Counted from the first letter of the stretch, positions 1 through 7,390 are shown. The stretch: DNA of 64,000 nt from Nostoc sp. CHAB 5824 (GCF_020829665.1 NZ_JAIVFT010000018.1:1-64000), one strand, 5' to 3'. Program-made: numbers and translations. Notes: generated by a model not told the origin, from the sequence alone.

Positions 1-64
1 TATCTTTGACAATCTTGGGAAATGAATTTATAATCACTATCAAATAGATATACTTTAATCTTCC

Positions 65-89
65 GCCCAAAACTTAACATATTTTGGGC
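65..89 (+). terminator. Hairpin with T-rich tail
   Basis: Eight-base inverted repeat GCCCAAAA/TTTTGGGC with a 9-nt loop, followed on the plus strand by a T-rich stretch. It fits a Rho-independent terminator for a plus-strand gene left of the window. It also lies just past the end of the truncated minus-strand methyltransferase and could serve it. Confidence 0.5.
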
Positions 90-115
90 TATTTTTATCG
101 GATTTTTCTTAATAT

Positions 116-718
116 TCAACACTTCTGAGTCAAATTATATTCGTGGATGTTAATAAAATCGGGAGTTACTAATAGTGGCTCTACCGACTGCATTCGAGAT
201 TCTGCTGGGTGATTATTAGATGCTTCGCGGACTATTCGGCTATATTCTGTAGTTAACGCATCTTCTTGATCGCGGTTATTCCACACCACAGCCAAGCGTG
301 CTGATGGTTTTAAAATGCGGTGAAATTCTAATAAAGTTGCTTCGGGATTGAACCAGTGGAAAGCTTGAAAACAGGTAATTAAATCAACTGAATTATCAGG
401 TAGTTGGGTAAATTCTGCTGTTCCATCACGAAACTCTATTAAAGGATGTGGTTTAGCAGCTTCTCGCATCGCCGCGTTTGGTTCTATGGCTATGACATTA
501 ACCCCCTGTTCCGCTAACAATCTTGAAGCAATTCCTGTACCCGCACCAATATATGCTGCTACAAGTTGTGAATTTTCACCTAATCCTTCCAAGATAATAT
601 CAATTGCATCTGCGGGATAACTTGGTCGATATTTTACATAATCCTCTGCTCTATCAGAAAATCGGTTAAGTGGGTTTAAGGTATGTAAGGGGGTTGTTTC
701 AGGATTAATTTGGCTCAT
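116..718 (-). pseudogene. Truncated class I SAM-dependent methyltransferase
   Basis: The 200-residue product has the N-terminal and central parts of a class I SAM methyltransferase: an N-terminal FSDRAEDYVKYRPSYP segment, motif I (IGAGTG, about residue 57), an acidic strand-2 end (IAIEPN) and the post-motif DLITCFQAFHWF. Family members are about 250-260 residues; this one stops shortly after NIHEYNL, so roughly 55-60 C-terminal residues are missing and I could not find them in the next 115 bases. The residue before motif I, normally acidic (DIGAGTG), is tyrosine (YIGAGTG), explained by one GAT-to-TAT change. Truncation plus loss of a SAM-site residue suggests a decaying gene. A short but working enzyme is possible but less likely. 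The substrate is unknown. Confidence 0.7.
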
Positions 719-740
719 GGGTTTTTACGTAAAAGTGGAA

Positions 741-772
741 GTGCGTAGGCGTAGCACGTCGTAGACATCGCT
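741..772. repeat. Short interspersed repeat of Nostoc type
   Basis: The stretch GTGCGTAGGCGTAGCACGTC and the following GTAGACATCGC resemble a repeat family common between genes in Nostoc genomes. It lies between the methyltransferase remnant and the hicB start. The family assignment is from memory of such repeats, not from a search. Confidence 0.45.
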
Positions 773-836
773 GTAGTTCAGAAAAGCGATATCATAAAAA
801 TTAAAGCGCTCCAAATAGTAACATCTACATACAATA

Positions 837-1067
837 ATGGAAAGATTGCTAAACATTCACATTGAGAAATTACCAGAAGGCGTTTATTTAGCAACATCTG
901 ATGAACTTCAAGGTTTAGTAGCTCAAGGACGGACTGTTTCTGAAACTTTAGAAATTGCTCGTGATGTAGCACGTAAGTTATTAGAAGCACAATCTCATGA
1001 TCAAGAACTACATTATTTGCAACCAATAGCTGAACAATTTAACTATCCTTTAGTTTTAGGTCAGTAG
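837..1067 (+). CDS. hicB: HicB-family antitoxin
   Basis: The 76-residue protein has the partial RNase H-like fold pattern of HicB antitoxins: an N-terminal strand IHIEKLPEGVYLATSDELQGLVAQG, then a helix with TVSETLEIARDVARKLLE. HicB neutralises the HicA mRNA interferase by direct binding and usually represses its own promoter. This short form shows no obvious C-terminal DNA-binding domain. It lies 7 bases upstream of hicA, so the order is antitoxin first, the reverse of the classical hicAB order but common in cyanobacteria. The call rests on sequence pattern plus the adjacent hicA. Antitoxin activity is inferred. Confidence 0.82.
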   Translation: MERLLNIHIEKLPEGVYLATSDELQGLVAQGRTVSETLEIARDVARKLLEAQSHDQELHYLQPIAEQFNYPLVLGQ

Positions 1068-1074
1068 TCAATTC

Positions 1075-1302
1075 ATGGGACGGCTAGCTGGCTTTAGCTA
1101 CAGACAGATTATCAAAATCTTAAAAACCTTTGGCTTTGTTTTTCATCGTCAAGCCGCAGGGAGTCATGAAATCTGGTTTAATCCTGAAACTAATCGTTAC
1201 ACTACTATTCCCAATCATTCTGGTGATATGCCAGAAGGAACATTACGTGCAATTTTAAAGCAAGCTGCTATTGAACCTGAAGATTTTCTTAACCGTTCTT
1301 AG
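1075..1302 (+). CDS. hicA: HicA-family mRNA interferase toxin
   Basis: The 75-residue protein matches HicA: a small double-stranded-RNA-binding-like fold with a catalytic histidine in the GSHEIW motif (about residues 28-33), preceded by LKTFGFVFHRQAAGS and followed by the TIPNHSGDMPEGTLRAILKQA segment typical of the family. HicA toxins cleave mRNA and arrest growth until bound by HicB. The length is normal and the key histidine is present, so the gene looks intact. It is probably co-transcribed with the hicB just upstream. The pair forms a complete type II toxin-antitoxin module. Confidence 0.88.
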   Translation: MGRLAGFSYRQIIKILKTFGFVFHRQAAGSHEIWFNPETNRYTTIPNHSGDMPEGTLRAILKQAAIEPEDFLNRS

Positions 1303-1330
1303 TAATAAAGGGCGTTTGTATTCATTTTGA

Positions 1331-2143
1331 TTAAGCTTGTTTTTGCTGCTCTAACCAAGCTACTAAATCAGCAACTTCTGAAAAATCAAGCAGTTCCTCT
1401 CCCAACTCCTCTAACTGTTCAGCAGATAAATTACGAATCTGCTCAACTAATGATTCATCAATCTCACCAAAACGTCGTTTAAGTAGACGACTTATTAATT
1501 TCAACGCTTCTTTTTGAACGATATCTTGATAAATTACAGATTCTTTCATAATATCCTCCCGCAAAAATTGCCGAACCAAATCCTTGTCAAACCGCAAACC
1601 CGCCAGAATTTCTACACAACCCGCAATATTTTGTCGCTCCTCCCTATCTGGAATTGTAGCTACTTGTTCAGCCACTTGTGTCAGTAAAGTTTGCGGCGAG
1701 TCAGTTCGCGTCAAACTTGCTAAAGGTAACAGCGCCGGATTAGCTAAAAATAGTGTTGAATCTTGCTCCCAAAGACGAACAACCTGATATTGGTGAATCG
1801 TCGTGTTGTCCCGATATTCTTCAGTAAAAGCCATTTCGTTAGTAGTTTCTTGCAAAAAGATTAGCACTTGCACTACAGGACAACGGTATTGGCGCTTCAA
1901 CTTCACAGAATAATCGAGCATTCGGAAATTAAGCGCCGGATTAAATTTGACCAAAGTTTGAAATTCAATGTGCAAAATTTCGTTAGCTGCTTGTAGAAAT
2001 GTCACAGAATCCGCGCGAATTGGTTCAAGCGTGAGTTCCGTTTTTAAGACTTCAATTTCTTGCACCTCTATCCCAAGTAACCAACGCACAAACTCGGCTG
2101 GGTACTCTTCAGCTAAATATTTACAAGCGTTGTCGTAACTCAC
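1331..2143 (-). CDS. Rpn-family nuclease/putative transposase with DUF4351 tail
   Basis: About 270 residues. The N-terminal half is a PD-(D/E)XK-type nuclease of the Rpn/PDDEXK_2 group, with IRADSV as the acidic motif and HIEFQT as the E-x-Q motif, then the family block LIFLQET...YQVVRLWE. The last 55 residues (RFGEIDESLVEQI...LEELGEELLDFSEVADL) match DUF4351. I chose the GTG at 2141-2143 because it follows a strong GAAGAGG ribosome site. The longer reading frame would start inside the groEL terminator. Rpn proteins are DNA endonucleases linked to recombination in E. coli; in cyanobacteria they are abundant and mostly uncharacterised. A paralogue lies at 8636-9421. Confidence 0.8.
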   Translation of the reverse strand: MSYDNACKYLAEEYPAEFVRWLLGIEVQEIEVLKTELTLEPIRADSVTFLQAANEILHIEFQTLVKFNPALNFRMLDYSVKLKRQYRCPVVQVLIFLQETTNEMAFTEEYRDNTTIHQYQVVRLWEQDSTLFLANPALLPLASLTRTDSPQTLLTQVAEQVATIPDREERQNIAGCVEILAGLRFDKDLVRQFLREDIMKESVIYQDIVQKEALKLISRLLKRRFGEIDESLVEQIRNLSAEQLEELGEELLDFSEVADLVAWLEQQKQA

Positions 2144-2165
2144 CCTCTTCCTCTTCTTTTGACAC

Positions 2166-2202
2166 AAAAAAACAGCCACCTCCACAAGGGAAGCAGCTGT
2201 TT
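2166..2202 (-). terminator. Rho-independent terminator of groEL
   Basis: On the minus strand AAACAGC pairs with GCTGTTT and is followed at once by a T run (seven T in all). It starts about 25 bases past the groEL stop codon, where an operon terminator is expected. Confidence 0.85.
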
Positions 2203-2226
2203 CACAAATTATGTAACTACAAAGTA

Positions 2227-3861
2227 TTAGTAATCGAAGTCTCCGCCACCAGCGCCAGCGCCAGCAGGAGCGCTATCTTTAGGCTCAGGCTTGTCAACTA
2301 TAATACATTCGGTTGTCAACACCATACCAGCGATGGAAGCAGCGTTTTGCAGAGCAGAACGAGTCACTTTAGCAGGGTCAACAATACCAGCAGCTAACAA
2401 ATCGACGAATTCGTTTGTCGCAGCGTTGTAGCCAACGTTGAAGTCTTTCTCTTTCACGCGTTCAGCGATCACAGCACCATTCTGACCGGCGTTTTCAGCA
2501 ATTCGCTTCAGAGGTGCAGGTAAGGCGCGAACGACAATCAACGCACCAATCAACTCTTCATCCTTAAGATTGCTCTTTGCCCAAACTTCCAATTCAGGAG
2601 CAAGGTGAGCCAGAGTTGTACCACCGCCAGGAACGATACCTTCTTCCACAGCAGCTTTGGTGGCGTTGATAGCGTCTTCTAGGCGCAACTTCTTGTCTTT
2701 CATTTCGGTTTCGGTCGCTGCACCCACTTTCACTACAGCGACACCACCAGAGAGTTTAGCAAGACGCTCTTGCAGTTTCTCTTTGTCGTAAGAAGATTCG
2801 GTTTCATCGATTTGACGACGAATCTGTTCGACACGAGCTTTAACAGCAGCTTCGTTACCTTCGGCAACAATTGTGGTGCTGTCCTTGGTAATGGTGATCC
2901 GGCGAGCTTTACCCAGGCTATCCAGCTTGGTGTTATCTAGCTTTAGACCAGCATCTTCGGTAACTAGTTGACCACCAGTTAAAACAGCGATATCTTCTAG
3001 TAGTGCTTTGCGGCGATCGCCAAAGCCAGGAGCCTTAACAGCAGCCACGTTGAGTACACCGCGCAAACGGTTTACTACCAAGGTTGCCAAAGCTTCTTTT
3101 TCAATATCTTCGGCGATAATCACCAAAGGACGACCAGCACGAGCTACTTGCTCTAACACTGGTACAAGGTCTTGTACCAAAGCAATTTTCTTATCGGTCA
3201 GGAGGAGGAAAGGCTCATCAAAAACCGCTTCCATCCGTTCAGCATCGGTAGCGAAATAAGGAGAGATGTAGCCTTTGTCAAAGCGCATCCCTTCAGTGAT
3301 TTCCAACTCGGTGAACATAGATTTCCCTTCTTCTAGGGAAATTACGCCTTCCTTGCCCACCTTGTCCATTGCTTGGGCAATCATCTGACCAACTTCTTCG
3401 TCATTACCAGCCGAGATCGCACCAACTTGGGCAATGGCTTTGGAATCTTCCACTGGACGGGCGTGTTCAGCAATTTTTTCTACGAGGAAACCAGTAGCTT
3501 TGTCAATACCGCGCTTCAGCGAAATTGCATTAGCACCAGCTGCAACGTTCCGCAAGCCTTCTTTGACGATCGCATGAGCTAAAACGGTAGCAGTGGTGGT
3601 GCCATCGCCCGCAGCATCATTGGTCTTAGAAGCAGCTTGACGAATCAGAGCTACACCAGTGTTTTCAATATGGTCTTCTAATTCGATTTCTTTGGCGATC
3701 GTTACACCGTCATTGACAATTTGCGGTGCGCCAAATTTCTTTTCTAGGACTACGTTACGACCTTTGGGGCCAAGGGTAACAGCTACAGCCTCAGCCAGGA
3801 TGTCAATGCCTCGTTCTAAGGCGCGACGGGCGTTTTCGTTGTAGATAATGCGCTTTGCCAT
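2227..3861 (-). CDS. groL: Chaperonin GroEL (60 kDa subunit, GroEL1-type)
   Basis: The 544-residue protein is a full-length group I chaperonin. It starts MAKRIIYNENARRALERG, has the ATP-binding segment AVTLGPKGRNVVLEKKFG and the GDGTTTATVLA nucleotide loop (about residues 86-96), and ends with the Gly-rich tail GGGDFDY rather than the Gly-Met tail of many bacterial GroEL2 proteins. GroEL forms a double ring that folds proteins in an ATP-driven cycle with GroES as lid, in the cytoplasm. It is the last gene of groES-orf-groEL. The operator and K-box upstream of groES imply control by HrcA and by a light/heat-responsive factor. Being linked to groES, this is the GroEL1-type copy. Confidence 0.97.
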   Translation of the reverse strand: MAKRIIYNENARRALERGIDILAEAVAVTLGPKGRNVVLEKKFGAPQIVNDGVTIAKEIELEDHIENTGVALIRQAASKTNDAAGDGTTTATVLAHAIVKEGLRNVAAGANAISLKRGIDKATGFLVEKIAEHARPVEDSKAIAQVGAISAGNDEEVGQMIAQAMDKVGKEGVISLEEGKSMFTELEITEGMRFDKGYISPYFATDAERMEAVFDEPFLLLTDKKIALVQDLVPVLEQVARAGRPLVIIAEDIEKEALATLVVNRLRGVLNVAAVKAPGFGDRRKALLEDIAVLTGGQLVTEDAGLKLDNTKLDSLGKARRITITKDSTTIVAEGNEAAVKARVEQIRRQIDETESSYDKEKLQERLAKLSGGVAVVKVGAATETEMKDKKLRLEDAINATKAAVEEGIVPGGGTTLAHLAPELEVWAKSNLKDEELIGALIVVRALPAPLKRIAENAGQNGAVIAERVKEKDFNVGYNAATNEFVDLLAAGIVDPAKVTRSALQNAASIAGMVLTTECIIVDKPEPKDSAPAGAGAGGGDFDY

Positions 3862-3926
3862 AGGTGTCTAAATTCCGGGAGTGTAAGTCAATTGCAAAAT
3901 AAAATGTGCAAATAATGCGGTGCTGT

Positions 3927-4115
3927 TCATGCCAAAGAGAGTCCACCTTCTATCTCAAGATGATCGCTTTTAGCTTTCCCTTTGAGATCAAATTTCTTGT
4001 CTTTGACGATAGCTGTAATCAATACTGCGCCTAAAACGACGATGCCAACAGCAGTAGTGATATTAGTAGGATCAGGGGCGGTCATTAAGCCCACGGCAGT
4101 ACCAGTTGTAACCAT
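3927..4115 (-). CDS. Small predicted membrane protein between groES and groEL
   Basis: About 62 residues, not recognised. It has one clear hydrophobic segment (VGIVVLGAVLITAIV, about residues 23-37) flanked by a polar N-terminus and a charged tail (KDKKFDLKGKAKSDHLEIEGG). I chose the ATG at 4113-4115 because GAGG lies about 10 bases upstream; a longer version from 4136 is possible. It lies between groES and groEL on the same strand, 56 bases after groES and 65 bases before groEL, so it is probably transcribed with them. Coding status is inferred from the start signal, membrane-like composition and operon position. No function can be assigned. Confidence 0.5.
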   Translation of the reverse strand: MVTTGTAVGLMTAPDPTNITTAVGIVVLGAVLITAIVKDKKFDLKGKAKSDHLEIEGGLSLA

Positions 4116-4171
4116 GTTGATAAACCTCACACTCAAATTTGAACTGCAAAAGGAAACGGTATAACAACCTA

Positions 4172-4483
4172 TTAGATAACGACTGCTAAAATATCTTTTT
4201 CAGAAAGCAGTACATATTCTTCGGTGCCGAGCTTAATGTCAGTGCCAGCGTACTTGGAGTACAGCACCTTATCGCCGACTTTAATTTCCAATTCCTGACG
4301 GCTACCGTCATCGTTACGCTTGCCAGGACCAAGGGCGACTACTTCCCCAACCTGGGGCTTTTCCTTGGCGGTATCGGGCAAATACAGACCACCTGCGGTC
4401 TTTTCCTCAGAGGCGTTCACTTTTACGAAAACGCGATCGCTCAAAGGTTTAACTGTAGAAACGCTTAAAGATAAAGCTGCCAT
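4172..4483 (-). CDS. groS: Co-chaperonin GroES
   Basis: The 103-residue protein matches GroES along its length: VKPLSDRVFVKVNASEEKTAGGLYLPDTAKEKPQ includes the mobile loop that docks onto GroEL (about residues 25-40), followed by GEVVALGPGKRNDDG and the C-terminal KVLYSKYAGTDIKLGTEEYVLLSEKDILAVV. It forms the heptameric lid of the GroEL folding chamber. It is the first gene of the chaperonin operon. Its start lies 21 bases from the CIRCE operator, consistent with HrcA repression. Length and motifs are normal. Confidence 0.97.
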   Translation of the reverse strand: MAALSLSVSTVKPLSDRVFVKVNASEEKTAGGLYLPDTAKEKPQVGEVVALGPGKRNDDGSRQELEIKVGDKVLYSKYAGTDIKLGTEEYVLLSEKDILAVVI

Positions 4484-4504
4484 ATTATTTCTTTCCCTTA
4501 GAGT

Positions 4505-4531
4505 TTAGCACTCTCAACTCCTGAGTGCTAA
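4505..4531 (-). promoter_or_regulatory. CIRCE operator (HrcA binding site)
   Basis: A perfect TTAGCACTC-N9-GAGTGCTAA inverted repeat lies immediately upstream of groES. CIRCE is the binding site of the heat-shock repressor HrcA. It is identical to the published consensus, so the assignment is firm. Confidence 0.97.
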
Positions 4532-4570
4532 TCTACCGAAAAGTAGCGTCCAATGGCAAGAATTCTTTGA

Positions 4571-4586
4571 GTACGGGTTCCCGAAC
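4571..4586 (-). promoter_or_regulatory. K-box heat/light-response element
   Basis: On the minus strand GTTCGGGAACCCGTAC fits GTTCGG-NNAN-CCNNAC, the K-box described upstream of cyanobacterial groESL as a positive, HrcA-independent element. It lies about 40 bases upstream of CIRCE. The match covers every defined base. Confidence 0.8.
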
Positions 4587-4798
4587 TAGAAGATCATCGG
4601 TGTACTTAAGTATAAATGCTTAATTATTTCTACCCTTCAGGTTCTGTTCTAGAAGTTACGAATATTTTAGATATATGGTTAAAGGCAGTAGGGAGTAGTG
4701 AAGAGTTTTCCCCATGCCCAATGTCCAACCCCTTTCTCGGTCAACTTTATTTCCAAAGCTTGGAAATTGTTATAGAACTGTAATCAGGGGGCCGCTCA

Positions 4799-5271
4799 AT
4801 GAGTAACAGTACAGTGATCCAGTCTAGCCATCAAATCTCCAAAGCTAGTAAGTCTCTAGAACATAAAGCCCTGAGTAATTGTGTAGAAACTTTAGGACTT
4901 GCAAAAATTCAGCGACATATTTTATTTGCGCTGACCAGACAATTGCTAACTGCTGCTCAAAACGAGCTAGTCTGGAATCCAGGGAATACTTAAAAAAGCG
5001 GCTTAAAGAGTTAAAATTTGATGAACCGCAACAGAGTCATCCCATTTGCGTCTATAGAACTAAAGCCAATTGCTTGCGCGTTTGTTGTTCTAGACCCATA
5101 ATGGTGGTTTACCCTGATGATGTCTGGTATCGCCAAGCAAGCCCGGAAGTTATTGAGCGGATCATGCAAGAACACTTAATAGGCAATAAGGTGGTAGAAG
5201 AATATGCATTTTTAACCCATCCTTTGCCAGAAACTTCCCTAGTTTCTTGTGAACACCTCATAGAGGCTTAA
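4799..5271 (+). pseudogene. Frameshifted thioredoxin-like [2Fe-2S] ferredoxin
   Basis: Two overlapping frames together encode one (2Fe-2S) thioredoxin-like ferredoxin. The first frame gives an N-terminus ending SNCVETLGLAKIQRHILF. The other continues CADQTIANCCSKRASLE, then CVYRTKANCLRVCC and the conserved C-terminal VVYPDDVWYRQASPEVIERI. Restoring one T in the T run near 4924 joins the frames, and the total length (473 bases) is one short of a multiple of three. The cluster cysteines survive, but apparent changes in normally conserved positions (SREYL for SWEYL, CCSRP for CCSGP) suggest relaxed selection. It is either a pseudogene or a sequencing error in a homopolymer; the substitutions favour decay. 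Confidence 0.75.
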
Positions 5272-5645
5272 CAACCGAAGGATATGGTACAGCAGTAAGC
5301 TTAAAGAAAGTGCGGGTCGGTTTTGAGGTAGGGTCATCTTTAAGCCAATACTTACTTGTGAGTCAGAAGGATTATTATTTAATCAGTGTTTTTTCGCCCG
5401 CCACTTTCAATGCGATATATAATAGCGCATTATAGATACTACTGCTATACGTATCCTTGCTGGACTTTTGCTATCGAGCTACTAGTCTCTTGAAAGTGCT
5501 CGGCACTTTTGAGACTTCGAGACAGCAAAGGCAAGTTAAGTAGGAAAAAGGACAACATCTCCAAACAACCCACCATAGAGGATAAATATTCAAGACTTTG
5601 ATGGACCGAAGCGCGACAAGTGCCACTGCTATGAAAGAGCCCAGC
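5272..5645 (+). other. Intergenic/leader region upstream of rre1 with a hairpin
   Basis: There is no coding potential. It contains a strong imperfect hairpin at about 5484-5517 whose core is AAAGTGC-tcg-GCACTTT. It has no T run, so it looks like a leader structure rather than a terminator. It may be the promoter and long 5' leader of the response regulator. Confidence 0.4.
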
Positions 5646-6278
5646 ATGAAAGATCACAAACGACTTCTATTGATTGATGATGACCCTAACCTCATCTTGC
5701 TGGTGAAGGATTACTTAGAATTCCGGGGATACGAAGTCATCACCGCCGAAAATGGACGTGAAGCTCTGGAAATTTTAGAGCAAGATGTTCCAGACATGAT
5801 TATCTGCGACGTGATGATGCCGGAAATGGACGGATATACTTTTGTGGAACAAGTCCGGCAAAACGAACGCACCAGCTGGATTCCGGTTCTTTTCCTTTCA
5901 GCTAAGGGACAAAGTGCAGACCGAGTTAAGGGTCTGAATAAAGGTGCTGATGTTTATATGGTCAAACCCTTTGAACCAGAAGAACTCGTAGCGCAAGTTG
6001 AATCCTCGCTGAAACAAACTATCCGTTGGAAAGAACACCAAGCAAAAGGAGGCGAAAACGGTTCCCGTATCCAGGTTCCCTTCGATGTGCAATTAACCCC
6101 AACCGAACTGAAAGTAGTCCAGTTTGTCGCTAGGGGTTTAGCTAACCGAGAAATCGCTGAAGAACTAAATGTTAGTCAGCGCACGGTTGAAAGTCATGTG
6201 TCCAATATGTTGGGCAAAACCAATCTCCACAACCGCACTGAACTAGCACGGTGGGCGATTGAAAATCAAATGGCTTAA
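5646..6278 (+). CDS. rre1: NarL-family response regulator, Rre1/Ycf29-like
   Basis: About 210 residues. The receiver domain comes first (LLLIDDDPNLILLVKDYLEF, phospho-acceptor Asp in IICDVMMPEMDG, conserved Lys in VKPFEPEEL), then a linker and a LuxR-type helix-turn-helix (LTPTELKVVQFVARGLANREIAEELNVSQRTVESHVSNML). The receiver closely fits cyanobacterial Rre1, the homologue of plastid Ycf29, a transcription regulator paired with Hik2 in stress responses. I chose the ATG at 5646, preceded by GAAAGAG; in-frame starts at 5598 and 5631 have weaker ribosome sites. The partner kinase is not in this window. The orthology call is from recognised sequence and was not tested by a tree. Confidence 0.85.
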   Translation: MKDHKRLLLIDDDPNLILLVKDYLEFRGYEVITAENGREALEILEQDVPDMIICDVMMPEMDGYTFVEQVRQNERTSWIPVLFLSAKGQSADRVKGLNKGADVYMVKPFEPEELVAQVESSLKQTIRWKEHQAKGGENGSRIQVPFDVQLTPTELKVVQFVARGLANREIAEELNVSQRTVESHVSNMLGKTNLHNRTELARWAIENQMA

Positions 6279-6354
6279 ACAAAGTTAAGAGTTAAAAGTT
6301 AGGAGTTACGAATTATGAATTTTTTAACTTCTAACTCCTAACTCCTAACTAAAT

Positions 6355-6663
6355 CTACCAACCATCTTCTTCAGCACTAAATTGGTGCAAAACTTCTAAA
6401 TCCAGTTCATCCAGGTAAGTTAGGGCGCTTTCAATCTGAGAAACAGTACCTCGCAGTTCCAGATCGAAGCAGCTATATTGTGGCACGTTTGCGCTTACCT
6501 AAGCATCAGCAATAATTACTGTGATGCCATAGTGAGAAACCAATCGTGAAATGACTGGTTCCTCGTGCAAGTCTTTAGGGATGCGAACTTGGATACGAGT
6601 TTGGGTGCGTCTATTATCTAAAATATCAGTATTAGATTTTACTTGTTTATTTGGAATTGCCAT
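6355..6663 (-). pseudogene. NIL-domain protein gene with an in-frame amber stop
   Basis: Reading the minus strand from 6663 gives MAIPNKQVKSNTD...RRTQTRIQVRIPKDLHEEP followed by VISRLVSHYGITVIIADA, then TAG at 6499-6501. The same frame continues without interruption through CFDLELRGTVSQIESALTYL to the end GAEEDGW-like motif AEEDGW and a stop at 6355. This is a complete NIL-domain protein (about 102 residues, a ligand-binding ACT-like domain found with methionine transporters and as small cyanobacterial proteins). Only one codon is lethal, near residue 55, where relatives have a hydrophobic ALLG segment. The reading was derived by hand, as the stop hides the gene from length-filtered ORF calls. 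Either nonsense decay or readthrough. Confidence 0.8.
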
Positions 6664-6672
6664 TCTAGCTTC

Positions 6673-6777
6673 CTACTCGACTTCTGGGATGAGGGTTTTA
6701 CTTTGCACAATTCTTTTAACACTAGCGTCACTTATCCCACGCAGGCAAGCAAGAAAGTATTTGCCTTTGTAAACCAT
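6673..6777 (-). CDS. Short ORF upstream of the NIL pseudogene
   Basis: A 34-residue frame (MVYKGKYFLACLRGISDASV and 14 more residues) ends 9 bases before the NIL-domain start on the same strand. Its composition looks coding and the spacing suggests translational coupling. I do not recognise it; it could be a leader peptide, a remnant of a larger gene, or chance. Confidence 0.25.
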   Translation of the reverse strand: MVYKGKYFLACLRGISDASVKRIVQSKTLIPEVE

Positions 6778-6880
6778 TAATCTAGATGTACTGAATGTGA
6801 ATAATTGCTCATAATTCGGTAGTTATGAGGTTAATTGTTATTTTATGGCGGTTTTCGATCAAATTGAATATAGCTAATCT

Positions 6881-6910
6881 TTAGGGTTACAACAATTGTT
6901 GTAACCCTAA
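6881..6910. repeat. Perfect 30-bp palindrome
   Basis: TTAGGGTTACAACAA is followed directly by its exact reverse complement, with no loop. The sequence is not followed by a strong T run. It could be a protein-binding site or a repeat end, in a gene-poor stretch. Confidence 0.8.
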
Positions 6911-6949
6911 TTTATTGTGTATGAGATTTAATACTGAAGTGAGAACTGC

Positions 6950-7053
6950 TATAGGACTCATATCTGATTTTTGAACAAGATTTCATATAAAACCCTGATA
7001 AAACGGACTTTTTAGTCTCAGTATGTTTTCAGAAATCAAATCGGAGTCCTATA
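6950..7053. mobile_element. MITE-like element, 104 bp
   Basis: The ends are TATAGGACTC and GAGTCCTATA, perfect 10-bp terminal inverted repeats extended imperfectly to about 25 bp (TGATTTTTGA versus TCAGAAATCA inside). There is no coding capacity. Size and structure fit a miniature inverted-repeat element mobilised by a transposase elsewhere. Flanking TA bases suggest a TA-target family, but the boundaries are not proven. Confidence 0.6.
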
Positions 7054-7166
7054 TATATGTTACTTTCTCAAAGTTTTAGGGAACTCTGTTAATAGAACCT
7101 TATAAGTTTAACCCTCTGTTTAGATATCAATAAAAATCGATTTTTTAGGATATTTACTTCTGTGTA

Positions 7167-7250
7167 ATGACCTATTGTATAAATCCCCATTGTCCAAAAC
7201 CTGTTGACCCAGTGAATGCAAACAACCTTATTGCCGTAATAATAAGTGAA
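7167..7250 (+). pseudogene. Remnant of a 4-Cys Ser/Thr protein kinase N-terminus
   Basis: The ATG at 7167 begins MTYCINPHCPKPVDPVNANN, the N-terminal zinc-ribbon start of cyanobacterial four-cysteine serine/threonine kinases (C-x4-C-P followed by a second C-x2-C pair). After Asn-20 a frame change leads to YCRNNK and a stop, where intact proteins read about CRNCGS. No kinase domain follows; the next gene is a pentapeptide-repeat protein, a domain often fused to such kinases. This is therefore probably the 5' stub of a deleted kinase. Confidence 0.6.
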
Positions 7251-7390
7251 TCTAGTGCAGCCGTAAAAAAAATATTTGGAAGTACGCCAAGGAGTTGACC
7301 AGCAAGAACAGGAGCGGCATAGACAAGAATTACTTGGTAATTAGGTAGCGTTTAAAACAAGCTGTTTAGGTGATTGTATTATAAAACAAA

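Noticed and set aside
778..1026. 82-codon minus-strand frame across hicB
   Set aside because: Antisense shadow of the convincing hicB gene.
4013..4164. Plus-strand 60-codon frame between groES and groEL
   Set aside because: Antisense of the proposed small membrane protein; no start context and no sequence pattern.
6551..6772. 73-codon plus-strand frame
   Set aside because: Overlaps the minus-strand NIL pseudogene and the short upstream ORF; no family pattern.
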